In this document: positions 43,647 through 51,762 of the stretch, in pieces
Layout of the letters: each line of letters opens with the position of its first letter
How positions within the stretch are numbered: the first letter of the stretch is position 1
Source of the DNA: Psychroserpens algicola
GTDB lineage: Bacteria > Bacteroidota > Bacteroidia > Flavobacteriales > Flavobacteriaceae
Assembly: GCF_014526325.1 (NCBI RefSeq)
Contig: NZ_JACNMJ010000007.1
Coordinates: 124,001 to 188,000, forward strand
DNA: 64,000 nucleotides
Direction of reading: 5' to 3'
Position numbers and translations under genes: made by a program
Notes under the pieces: model-generated
The model's database searches: none
Told to the model about the DNA's origin: nothing
What the model saw: the letters and a program-made list of their open reading frames with translations, nothing else

Positions 43647-44378
43647 TTATTCGGTTATGTGTTTTGCTATATTCTCTGGCCAAACAACAAATTGTCCATA
43701 TTGTCCATTTTTTTCAATTCCTCCAGTTTCTTTTCCGCGTTTTGTTGTGATCCAATCGTCCTCCTTTTTATACATCAGTTTATTTTCGGTAAACCAATTA
43801 TTAACTTTTCGGCTGCTCAATCCAGTTAGTTTTGATAACTCTTTTGTAGTTAATAATTTAGATTTTGAATAGTCCTTATTTTCTTGGACTTTTTTAATTT
43901 TTTCTTCAGTTTTCAGTTCAATTTCTTTATCTACTTTTTTGACAGAAATTCGTATTTCTTCACTAATTGTTAAAAGTCTTTGAACTTCGTTATAAATGTC
44001 ATTGTATAAATCTGCATCTTTTTCTTTTGTGACGTGAATTCCCATTTCATCATTATTCTGTTGTGAAAAAGAATATAAATTCATTGAAGTTACAATCGCT
44101 TCATTTTCGTTCAAATAACACTTTGCGTGAAGAGAATTACAGAGGCTTGTTCTAATTCCTATTTGACTCTCCAACCAATTGCTTTCAGCAACTTGTAATT
44201 TGTTTTCTCGGTAAATAATTCGAATGTCTTTTTTTTGGATGTTTAAATTCTCCAAATGATCTTTAATTCGTTTATGAAATTGAAGATATGGACTAATTAA
44301 AATTAATCGGTCACTTGTGTTTTTGATTAATTCTTCTAAATGATATGAAACACCTGTCGTGTTTAAAAATTTTGCCAT
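43647..44378 (-). CDS. PLD-like nuclease with C-terminal DNA-binding-like region
   Basis: A 243-residue protein of the phospholipase D superfamily. One HxK motif is seen: SLHAKCYLNENEAIVTSMN (His84, Lys86, Asn100). A single motif implies a dimeric active site, as in nucleases of this group. After a charged helix (155-175), TKELSKLTGLSSRKVNNWF looks like a helix-turn-helix, so it may act on specific DNA. Possible roles are defence or DNA processing. Cytoplasmic, one gene per cassette. Confidence 0.8.
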   Translation of the reverse strand: MAKFLNTTGVSYHLEELIKNTSDRLILISPYLQFHKRIKDHLENLNIQKKDIRIIYRENKLQVAESNWLESQIGIRTSLCNSLHAKCYLNENEAIVTSMNLYSFSQQNNDEMGIHVTKEKDADLYNDIYNEVQRLLTISEEIRISVKKVDKEIELKTEEKIKKVQENKDYSKSKLLTTKELSKLTGLSSRKVNNWFTENKLMYKKEDDWITTKRGKETGGIEKNGQYGQFVVWPENIAKHITE

Positions 44379-44412
44379 TTTTTATTTCAGTTTGTAGTTT
44401 GTTTTAAATTGT

Positions 44413-44547
44413 TTACAACGTATTTGTGTATGGTTTCGTTGTGTTGGCTAGGACTAAATTAGTAAAAGAAAACTGACCAGAGGAAAATTCCGCAGGAATT
44501 TTCCGAGTACACACAGAACGAACAATGAATTATACACGTTGTTGGCA
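44413..44547 (-). repeat. attC-like cassette site, class 1
   Basis: Boxes TTACAAC / GTTGGCA. The left box pairs with GTTGTAA at 43631: GTTGTAAACA, G/A mismatch, TTT. Confidence 0.94.
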
Positions 44548-44556
44548 GTAGTTCTT

Positions 44557-45288
44557 TTAAATAGGCAGTACAGTTATATTTAATAATGGTCCATCACTAT
44601 TTTTGTAATCAGAACTAGGTGTAAAGGCATTGATATATAGTGTTGTGCTTTTTCCTACCAATATATTTTCTACTGTAAAGTTAAATCTGTTTGATTTTTG
44701 CTTTATTTTAAAACCATTGAGAGTGAATATTTCATATTCAATTTCTCTATCTTTGGGATCATTTGCTTCTATGAATAATTCATATTCATCACCAACTCTA
44801 AGAATTGGTTTTTCCCAACTGTCTGATTTACTCCAAATATTTCCAAGATTATCATTTATTCTAGTTACTTCAATAAAGAAATCACTTTTCATTTCGTTTT
44901 TGTTATGATAGATTGTAATTAAATTTTTAAGGTCTGTTAAGATTCCTTCAAGCAATAAATTTTGACTTAAAGTTAAATTTCTGCCATGTGCTACTGTGTT
45001 TCTATAGTTTTCTATTTCTTTAAAAAAAACGTCAAACCTCTTTTTGTCTTTTAAAATCGGTAAAAACAACTCCCAATTTTTGTCGATAACAGTTTTTATG
45101 TCGTAAAAGTCAGAAAAATAGATAAGTCTATTTTCAAATTGGATGCCTTTGTTTTTTTTTAAATCAATTTCTCTTTTTTCTTTCCATTTATCAATCCTAT
45201 CCGAAGGAACTTTATAATCTGTAGAATCTTTCGAACCAATTAAGGAGATTATTAATCTTCTAAGAATATTTTCAAATTCGTTTATCAT
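44557..45288 (-). CDS. HEPN-like domain protein
   Basis: A 243-residue protein. The N-terminal 130 residues are helical and start MINEFENILRRLIISLIG, as in Swt1/HEPN-type domains, and contain YRNTVAHGRN with the R-x4-H pattern (Arg96, His101) that forms the RNase site in many HEPN proteins. The C-terminal 100 residues are beta-rich (VEVT..LRVGDEYELFIEAN), perhaps a binding domain. HEPN RNases are common in toxin-antitoxin and anti-phage systems. The activity is inferred. Confidence 0.7.
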   Translation of the reverse strand: MINEFENILRRLIISLIGSKDSTDYKVPSDRIDKWKEKREIDLKKNKGIQFENRLIYFSDFYDIKTVIDKNWELFLPILKDKKRFDVFFKEIENYRNTVAHGRNLTLSQNLLLEGILTDLKNLITIYHNKNEMKSDFFIEVTRINDNLGNIWSKSDSWEKPILRVGDEYELFIEANDPKDREIEYEIFTLNGFKIKQKSNRFNFTVENILVGKSTTLYINAFTPSSDYKNSDGPLLNITVLPI

Positions 45289-45301
45289 TTTCTCAAATTA
45301 C

Positions 45302-45435
45302 TGCCAACGTGTTGTGTATGATTTCGTTGTGTTGGCTAGGTCTAAATTAGTAAAAGAAAACGAACCATAGGAAAATTCCGCAGGAATTTTCCGAGTACAC
45401 ACGAACCAAACAATGAATTATACACGTTGTTAGCT
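45302..45435 (-). repeat. attC-like cassette site, class 1
   Basis: Boxes TGCCAAC / GTTAGCT. The left box pairs with GTTGGCA at 44541: GTTGGCAGTA, G/A mismatch, TT. Confidence 0.94.
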
Positions 45436-45444
45436 GTAGTGTTT

Positions 45445-45972
45445 TTAATTCAGAGAATATTGTTTTTTCCGTTTCGTTCTTTTTTCAGAGTTTACTTTTC
45501 GACCTTTATTATTATAAAAACTCACTTTTAATAATTCGTTATCAGAGTCATATTCATAAAGTTTAGTATTAATAAATTTCATATCGAACATAGTTTGTTT
45601 TACAAGGTTTCCAGAATTGTCATATTCGTTAATAGATAAATACCATATTCTTCCAGAAGAATCTTCATTCTTTGCCACAATCATTCTTCCGTTAGCCTCA
45701 TATATTTCAGTCCTAGGTCCAGTAAATCCAAGTGAACTTCTTGGGTTTATATTAATCCTTTTAACAAGTTTTTTTTCTTTATCAAAATATCTAGTCATTA
45801 CTAAAAAATTCGAACCGTATGTTGTATCTTTTTTTTCCGATGTAAGAATTCGCTCAGAATATTTTTCAATTATTTGATTCGATTTCTCAATTAAAATTTT
45901 TTCACTGAAAGTTTCTTGACAAAAAATAATATTGCCAATTATTAAAATTGATATGAGAATAATATTTTTCAT
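45445..45972 (-). CDS. Exported protein with YD/RHS-like repeats
   Basis: A 175-residue protein with a signal peptide (ending IFCQ). The mature part has repeats of the form EYDNSGNLVKQTMFD and YEYDSDNELLKVSFYNNKG, as in short YD-repeat or MORN-like exported proteins. Ends in a very basic tail (EKRTKRKKQYSLN). Function unknown. Confidence 0.7.
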   Translation of the reverse strand: MKNIILISILIIGNIIFCQETFSEKILIEKSNQIIEKYSERILTSEKKDTTYGSNFLVMTRYFDKEKKLVKRININPRSSLGFTGPRTEIYEANGRMIVAKNEDSSGRIWYLSINEYDNSGNLVKQTMFDMKFINTKLYEYDSDNELLKVSFYNNKGRKVNSEKRTKRKKQYSLN

Positions 45973-45979
45973 TAATTAC

Positions 45980-46112
45980 AGCTAACGTGTTTGTGTATGG
46001 TTAGTTACGTAGGCAAGGTCTAAATTAGTAAAAGAAAACGAACCATTAGGGAAATCCGTAGGATTTTCCGAGTACAAGCTGTACTAGTAATTAGCTATAC
46101 ACGGTGTTGTGT
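45980..46112 (-). repeat. attC-like cassette site, class 2 with compensatory changes
   Basis: Boxes AGCTAAC / GTTGTGT. The usual TTGC/GCAA stem pair is TTAC/GTAA here, both sides changed together. The left box pairs with GTTAGCT at 45429. Confidence 0.94.
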
Positions 46113-46116
46113 GTAG

Positions 46117-47016
46117 TTATTTATTTAATTTAATATTGTTACTTTTTAAATATTCATCTAATTGATTGGAAATTGTTTTTGGCATATATTTCCAAGATAA
46201 ATTATCTAATTCTAGACTTCTCCAAATAAATCTTTCCGATCCATAAAATTTTTCTCCAGTAATGAAGTCAGAATAATTAAAATCAACAATCATATATCCT
46301 TGTTTCAAATCATTTTTGCTATAATATGATTGACTCACTGGTACTGTGAAAAGTAATTTCTTTCCTTTAGGCAGGTCTGATGTCCCATGTAAGTCTTCTG
46401 TTATAAAACTGTGACTTGTTATACTATTATTTTGATTTACATTGAAATACGTGATTTTTAAATCAAAATTTTTCGCGACTCGATTTCCTGTATTAGTAAA
46501 AAATATACTGATTTGATATGTTCTGTCTTTTATTTCCCAATCAACCTTATCCAAAATATTTACTAATGGTACTGCTTGTTTAATTTTTAATTCTTCTTGT
46601 TTATATATTTTGCTAATTCGAGAATTTAACTCATTGAAATTATCTAAAATATTATTTCTAGTGTTTATCGAATTTATGGTCTTTGAGTTGAGTGAATCTA
46701 ATTTAGTATTTAAACTATCAATTCTAGCCAATTTTGTTTCCATTTCTAGAGCGCTTATTTCTACTCTAGAAACTATTTTTTCCGTATTATCAAGAGTTTT
46801 ATTTATTGTAGAATCTCTTTCTCCTTGTTGATTAATTTCTCTTACTATGTGCACAATAGTAAAAAGTAAACCAAGAATTGAAAACACTATAAAAGCGATA
46901 CCTCTTTTATGAAACTTAAATTTTCTTTTTTTCTTTATCCATAAATCACCAGTAAATGGAATAATGGTTAATATAGCTGTAAATATTATAATTGAAATTT
47001 CGAAAAAATAATCCAT
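46117..47016 (-). CDS. Membrane protein with coiled coil and periplasmic-type domain
   Basis: A 299-residue protein with two transmembrane helices (about 4-22 and 38-60), then a long coiled coil (65-145, with ALEMETKLARIDSLNTKLDS) and a beta-rich domain beginning ILDKVDWEIKDRTYQISIFF. An LRR or receptor motif is not seen. It may be a structural sensor-like anchor. Single gene in its cassette. Confidence 0.66.
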   Translation of the reverse strand: MDYFFEISIIIFTAILTIIPFTGDLWIKKKRKFKFHKRGIAFIVFSILGLLFTIVHIVREINQQGERDSTINKTLDNTEKIVSRVEISALEMETKLARIDSLNTKLDSLNSKTINSINTRNNILDNFNELNSRISKIYKQEELKIKQAVPLVNILDKVDWEIKDRTYQISIFFTNTGNRVAKNFDLKITYFNVNQNNSITSHSFITEDLHGTSDLPKGKKLLFTVPVSQSYYSKNDLKQGYMIVDFNYSDFITGEKFYGSERFIWRSLELDNLSWKYMPKTISNQLDEYLKSNNIKLNK

Positions 47017-47050
47017 TTATGAAATTATAGTTGATTTGGTTTTTAATTAC

Positions 47051-47181
47051 ACACAACGTATTGTGTATGATTTCGTGCGATAGAAAATCGATAGATTTTC
47101 CGTTGCTTCGAAATTATAGATTAAATATAAGAATTAAAAATTGAAGCAATTTTTAAGCATGAATTATACACGCTGTTAGCC
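47051..47181 (-). repeat. attC-like cassette site, class 5
   Basis: Boxes ACACAAC / GTTAGCC; 3' site of cassette B, copy 3. The left box pairs with GTTGTGT at 46106. Confidence 0.9.
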
Positions 47182-47563
47182 ACTTTAGGGCAACAGGAAC
47201 CATTGGAGGTGAAAAAGAAAACTGATTATCACATGCAACCGAATCAGAAATGCTTTGGTGAATTTGGCAGATACACCCAAGAACCCGTTGCGTTCATAAA
47301 AAAGTACAGGTCATACTCAAGCATTTAGGTTGCAACATTGTTTTAAATACAGACACCTTTTTTGGAAAAGAACGATTCATAACGCACCACTAAAATTTGG
47401 CAAGTATGTATAAGATTCCGACAACTTTATAAAGGTACACGAACCACAGAGCGTTTGGTTCTTCAAAAAAGGATAGAAGGGAAGTTGTTTAAATCAAATC
47501 CGAAACATTTATGCTTGAACCTACTTTAGGTAAAACACCAGAATTTTGCTCATGCACTATTGT
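47182..47563 (-). repeat. Gene-less repeated cassette B, copy 3
   Basis: Same body as copy 1. It shares with copy 5 the variants GTTGCTTCG, CAACAGGAACC and GGAGGTGAAAAAG, so those two are most recently related. Confidence 0.88.
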
Positions 47564-47695
47564 TGCTAACGGTCTAGTGTATGATTTCGTTGCGTGTTTA
47601 AGCACTAAAGTTAGTAAATAATTACAGATAGAAAATTCCAGCAGAATTTTCGTAAGTAAGCCTTTACTAGCAATGAATTATACACATTGTTGTGC
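47564..47695 (-). repeat. attC-like cassette site, class 6
   Basis: Boxes TGCTAAC / GTTGTGC; loop GAAAATTCCAGCAGAATTTTC. Confidence 0.88.
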
Positions 47696-47700
47696 TTTCG

Positions 47701-48483
47701 TTATTTTTCTTGTTTTAAATAAGCATCAATAGCCTTAATTGTCTTTAGTCCTTCTTTGTGTAGTAACAGTCGCACTTTATGATTCAGTAAAATGTTAGCT
47801 TTTGTCAAGCCAAAATTATCGGAAATTATTTTCTTTTGGTCTTCATCTAGGTTTATCAAAGAATTATAATATTTATAAAATGATTTTTCATTCGAGTTTA
47901 CTTTCCACCTTTCTGGCATCGCAAGGTCTGTTCCAGAACCTGTTTCGAATAAAGGATAAATATTACCATTATATTTTAAGATGGAATTATTGTGTACGCT
48001 CTCTTCTTTTATTACTTCATCAAATAATCTATAGTAATATTGAATACTATTCCTTAAAGAATCTGAAGTAATGAGTCCTGTTTTACCAGACGATTTCATG
48101 TCATCAAAAACTATATTTTTACCTTCAAACCAATGGATTCCAAAAGCATTACCTGACTTTGAGAGTAATAAAGTAGGGTCTGTGGCTATTGAATCTGACT
48201 GGAAATAACGTCCCAAATAAGTAAAAGCATCTAATCGAATAGTATCCCCTTGAAAAAGCTTTTCTAGTTCTGCTAAGTCCTGCTTAATATCTAATTGTAT
48301 TCTAGCAAGGTATTTCTTTTCATCACCTTTGTCATTTTTTATATCATTAAGATTATTTAATTGCAAGGCAATAAGAATACCAATTACAACAAGAATAACT
48401 TCTCCAATAGCATAAATGAAATAATTACTGAGTTTATTTTCAGTTAATAGTTTTTGTCTAATTTTTCTAAATAATTTTATCAT
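47701..48483 (-). CDS. DUF6090-like membrane-anchored protein (copy 6)
   Basis: Read from the ATG at 48483 (MIKLFRKIRQKLLTENKLSN), which aligns with the other copies; an ATG ten codons upstream adds non-homologous residues. 260 residues, helix IYAIGEVILVVIGILIALQ, then LNNLND. The outer domain contains NIVFDDMKSSGKTGLITSDS, corresponding to the SGFESLK region of copy 4. Cassette ends are those shared with copies 3/4 and 5. Confidence 0.83.
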   Translation of the reverse strand: MIKLFRKIRQKLLTENKLSNYFIYAIGEVILVVIGILIALQLNNLNDIKNDKGDEKKYLARIQLDIKQDLAELEKLFQGDTIRLDAFTYLGRYFQSDSIATDPTLLLSKSGNAFGIHWFEGKNIVFDDMKSSGKTGLITSDSLRNSIQYYYRLFDEVIKEESVHNNSILKYNGNIYPLFETGSGTDLAMPERWKVNSNEKSFYKYYNSLINLDEDQKKIISDNFGLTKANILLNHKVRLLLHKEGLKTIKAIDAYLKQEK

Positions 48484-48507
48484 TGGTTGGCGGTTTCTGA
48501 TAATGAA

Positions 48508-48640
48508 GCACAACGGCTTCGTGTTATGATGTGTTGCGTTGGTGAGGAACTAAGTTAATAAAAAGTCACGAACCAAAGGAAAATCCGTAGGATTTTCCGA
48601 GTAGGCTAGAAGAAGCAATATATTATACACGTTGTTGGCA
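48508..48640 (-). repeat. attC-like cassette site, class 4
   Basis: Boxes GCACAAC / GTTGGCA. The left box pairs with GTTGTGC at 47689. Confidence 0.93.
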
Positions 48641-49129
48641 ACTGGCTTTTACTTTTTCAAATTCCGATTGTTTATTCGTACCGAAAATCAGTTTGTCTCC
48701 ATTAAGAATAAATCTATTTGGGTTTATTTCCTCAATTTGATTCCAAAATCTTTTGGTGTCAGCCAATTTTAGTTCTTTTCGATATTCACTTAATTCAGTT
48801 GAAAATCCACCGTAATTGACAAAAATTTCCATTGTTTTGAATCTTTGCTTGTTGTCAAAAATTAGCCATTGATCATAAATGTCAAATAGTGAGTTTTGAG
48901 ATAATTCAAATTCAGTCATCTTATCGAAATAAGCAATTTCATTTTCATAAATCCAACCTCTTTTTAATTCAGATTCTGTTGGTAGGAACGAATCGCAGTC
49001 GAATGAAATAACTGAAAGACACTTGTCAATAATAAATTCAGGGAATTCAGAAATCAATGAATTCATATTGTAATGTTTGGATAATATTTCAATCCAATAA
49101 TATTCATTGTATTTTCCTGAGGCTATCAT
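48623..49129 (-). CDS. Small cytoplasmic protein ending inside attC
   Basis: A 168-residue acidic protein starting MIASGKYNEYYWIEILSKHY. The composition and size resemble immunity proteins. The last residues (CQQRV) and the TAA stop are read from the cassette site, so the native end of the gene was lost or never existed. No family recognised. Confidence 0.6.
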   Translation of the reverse strand: MIASGKYNEYYWIEILSKHYNMNSLISEFPEFIIDKCLSVISFDCDSFLPTESELKRGWIYENEIAYFDKMTEFELSQNSLFDIYDQWLIFDNKQRFKTMEIFVNYGGFSTELSEYRKELKLADTKRFWNQIEEINPNRFILNGDKLIFGTNKQSEFEKVKASCQQRV

Positions 49130-49142
49130 TTTTTTAGCTTGT

Positions 49143-49277
49143 TGCCAACGTATTTGTGTATGGTTTCGTTGTGTTGGCTAGGTCTAAATTAGTAAAAGAA
49201 AACTGATCAGAGGAAAATTCCGCAGGAATTTTCCGAGTACACACGAACCAAACAATGAATAATACACGGTGTTGTAA
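49143..49277 (-). repeat. attC-like cassette site, class 1
   Basis: Boxes TGCCAAC / GTTGTAA. The left box pairs with GTTGGCA at 48634: GTTGGCAAC, TG/AA mismatch, GCT. Confidence 0.94.
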
Positions 49278-49284
49278 AACGTAT

Positions 49285-49914
49285 TTATTTATTCATAAGT
49301 TGAGTAGCTTCCCAAACATACTCTTTTCCAAATTCTCCAAAGTAGCTTATATAATCTCCATCTTTAGAAATTACTACAAAACTCTTACAAGGATAATGAT
49401 GTTCAAAAAACAACCTTTCAACGGTTCCTTTTGGGTCGTTATACCAGTTTAAAATTCCATTATATTTTTCAAGTCCATCGTTGACTTTATAAATGTATAA
49501 TGGTTTAATTTTAGCTACTTGATTTAAGCCTTCTTCCAATTGTTCGTGCCAATTTGCAATCCACTCTTTATTTGTTGTTCCGCTACTATTACAAGGGTCT
49601 TTTCCTGGATAATAAATTATAGCAATAGGCTTTTTTGAATCCAATTCACGATTCGTTGTATTTTCAAGTAATAATTCCAAACTGTTTCTATCATTTATTT
49701 TCCCACGCTTTTCTCTTAATGTCAATTTTTTGTGATTGGCAGAATCTCCGGGAATATCCAATAGTTTATTTGTGGAACGAATTCGATTAAATTTTGATTT
49801 ACTTATTTCAACACTGTTTTCATCAAAATATTTGGTCTTATCACTTCCGATTTTTGTGGTAGAACAAGAGTATATTAAAGCTCCAAATATTAATGTCAGC
49901 AGGATTTTTTTCAT
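49285..49914 (-). CDS. Lipoprotein of unknown function
   Basis: A 209-residue lipoprotein (lipobox IYSC, Cys17). The mature domain has KPIAIIYYPGKDPCNSSGTT, then NKEWIANWHEQLEEGLNQVA and CKSFVVISKDGDYISYFGEF, a pattern like a thioredoxin-type alpha/beta fold without the CxxC pair. Function unknown. Confidence 0.66.
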   Translation of the reverse strand: MKKILLTLIFGALIYSCSTTKIGSDKTKYFDENSVEISKSKFNRIRSTNKLLDIPGDSANHKKLTLREKRGKINDRNSLELLLENTTNRELDSKKPIAIIYYPGKDPCNSSGTTNKEWIANWHEQLEEGLNQVAKIKPLYIYKVNDGLEKYNGILNWYNDPKGTVERLFFEHHYPCKSFVVISKDGDYISYFGEFGKEYVWEATQLMNK

Positions 49915-49919
49915 ATGTT

Positions 49920-50053
49920 TTACAACGTATTTGTGTATGGCTAGTTGCGTTGGCGAGAACTAAGTTAATAAAAGAAAACTAACCAGTAGGAAAATCCGCT
50001 AGGATTTTCCGAGTACACACAAACCAAGCAATTAATTATACACGGTGTTGGCA
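49920..50053 (-). repeat. attC-like cassette site, class 2
   Basis: Boxes TTACAAC / GTTGGCA. The left box pairs with GTTGTAA at 49271: GTTGTAAAAC, G/A mismatch, TAT. Confidence 0.94.
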
Positions 50054-50059
50054 ACAGTT

Positions 50060-50482
50060 TTACCATTCAGCAATCCATTTTTCTTTTTCCGAAAAAGTGT
50101 TATTAATAAATTCAATCATTTCTTTCCCACCAAAAGAGATTGCTTCTCCAATTCCTGTGAATACGATTGAGACATTAATAATCCAATTAAGATTTGATTC
50201 TATTAAAGTCACGTTCGTAAAATCCGAAATATCAAATTCATTAAAGTCAATTATTTCAAAGTTCTCATTTTCATCTAACATATATACTTTCTCAAATTGT
50301 TTTATTCGACCATTAATTTTATTATAATCGTTCAGGTCAAAAATCTCTAATGGCATATAAACACATTTCTTGTTGTTAGATTTTTCAGAAATAGCAATTG
50401 GAATATCATTTAATAATGAATTTTCCTCAAAATTCCACTTATTCGAAATTTCAGTTAGTATTTGTTTTTTTAGTTCTTGCAT
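50060..50482 (-). CDS. Small immunity-like cytoplasmic protein
   Basis: A 140-residue acidic protein: ENSLLNDIPIAISEKSNNKK, VYMPLEIFDLNDYNKINGRI and the closing GGKEMIEFINNTFSEKEKWI. No signal peptide or catalytic motif. Size and acidity fit orphan immunity proteins; the family is not recognised. Confidence 0.6.
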   Translation of the reverse strand: MQELKKQILTEISNKWNFEENSLLNDIPIAISEKSNNKKCVYMPLEIFDLNDYNKINGRIKQFEKVYMLDENENFEIIDFNEFDISDFTNVTLIESNLNWIINVSIVFTGIGEAISFGGKEMIEFINNTFSEKEKWIAEW

Positions 50483-50492
50483 TTAATTGTTG

Positions 50493-50625
50493 CCAACGGT
50501 TTTGTGTATGATTAGTTGCGTGTTTAAGCAACTAATTTAGTAAACAAAAACGAACGCGAGAAAATTCCGAAGGAATTTTCCAAGTATGCAATCGCCCAAG
50601 CAATTAATTATACACGTTGTTAGCA
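50493..50625 (-). repeat. attC-like cassette site, class 3
   Basis: Boxes TGCCAAC / GTTAGCA. The left box pairs with GTTGGCA at 50047: GTTGGCAACA, G/A mismatch, TT. Confidence 0.94.
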
Positions 50626-50631
50626 TTAGTT

Positions 50632-51096
50632 TTAGTAATGTAAATCCCAAGAACCAAATTCGATAAATTGATTCTTATTCATCACAGCGCAAAATCCGTG
50701 TTCATCATTCCAACTACAATCTCCTTTAAACATAACATAAGATGTTCCATTGATATGTTTATTAGAAATGATAATGTCATCTATCGAAACTTCTTTTTTT
50801 AAATCCAAAGGCTCTTTTATAACAGGTAACAATTCTGCATAATCTTTATACTTACTTAAAACTTCTTTGTTATAACTATCAATTATTCCGAGAACCATTT
50901 TGTCAAAAATCTCTTTTTCGTTTTCAACTAAATAATTCAGAGCATTTTTTTGTTCAATTGTCGGTTTTTCGAAAAGAGTATGAAAGTCAACTCTAATCAA
51001 TGCTTTTGGTTCTCTTAGTTTTTCAAAATCTTCAAGTGAATTCAGTTTTAAATCACAATAATAAATATCCTCTTTTTCTGAATAATCGATTTTCAT
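50632..51096 (-). CDS. DUF6985-like small protein
   Basis: A 154-residue protein. The C-terminal CSWNDEHGFCAVMNKNQFIE resembles the W-DEEHG-LGV signature I associate with DUF6985-type immunity-like proteins; the N-terminus has an IRVDFHTLFEKPTIEQKNAL segment. Cytoplasmic. Assignment tentative. Confidence 0.62.
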   Translation of the reverse strand: MKIDYSEKEDIYYCDLKLNSLEDFEKLREPKALIRVDFHTLFEKPTIEQKNALNYLVENEKEIFDKMVLGIIDSYNKEVLSKYKDYAELLPVIKEPLDLKKEVSIDDIIISNKHINGTSYVMFKGDCSWNDEHGFCAVMNKNQFIEFGSWDLHY

Positions 51097-51112
51097 GAGT
51101 TTTGGTAATTAA

Positions 51113-51243
51113 TGCTAACGTATTGTGTATGATTTCGTGCGATAGAAAATCGATAGATTTTCCGTTGCCTCGAAATTATAGATTAAATATAAGAATTAAA
51201 AATTGAAGCAATTTTTAAGCATGAATTATACACGCTGTTAGCC
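51113..51243 (-). repeat. attC-like cassette site, class 5
   Basis: Boxes TGCTAAC / GTTAGCC; 3' site of cassette B, copy 4. The left box pairs with GTTAGCA at 50619. Confidence 0.9.
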
Positions 51244-51625
51244 ACTTTAGGGCAACACGAACCATTGGATGTTAAAAAGAAAACTGATTATCACATGCAA
51301 CCGAATCAGAAATGCTTTGATGAATTTGGCAGATACACCCAAGAACCCGTTGCGTTTATAAAAAAAGTACAGGTCACACTCAAGCATTTAGGTTGCACAT
51401 TGTTTTAAATACAGACACCTTTTTTGGAAAAGAACGATTCATAACGCTTCACTAAAATATGGCAAGTATGTATAAGATTCCGACAACTTTATAAAGGTAC
51501 ACGAACCACAGAGCGTTTGGTTCTTCAAAAAAGGATAGAAGGGAAGTTGTTTAAATCAAATCCGAAACATTTGTGCTAGAACCTACTTTAGATAAAATAC
51601 CGAAATTTTGCTCATGCACTATTGT
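51244..51625 (-). repeat. Gene-less repeated cassette B, copy 4
   Basis: Has one extra A in the poly-A run, which rejoins the two halves of the ghost frame (VAFIKKVQVTLKHLGC), but loses an A eight codons later (GTTGCACATTG) and stops. This indicates the ancestral frame crossed the run. Confidence 0.88.
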
Positions 51626-51758
51626 TGCTAACGTATTTGTGTATGGTTAGTTGCGTGGTTAAGCACGTAATTTAGCAAATAAATCACAGATAGAATATTC
51701 CGCAGGAATGTTCGTAAGTCGGCAGTGACCAAGCAATTAATTATACACGGTGTTGCCC
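51626..51758 (-). repeat. attC-like cassette site, class 6
   Basis: Boxes TGCTAAC / GTTGCCC; loop GAATATTCCGCAGGAATGTTC, a perfectly compensated variant. Confidence 0.92.
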
Positions 51759-51762
51759 ACAG

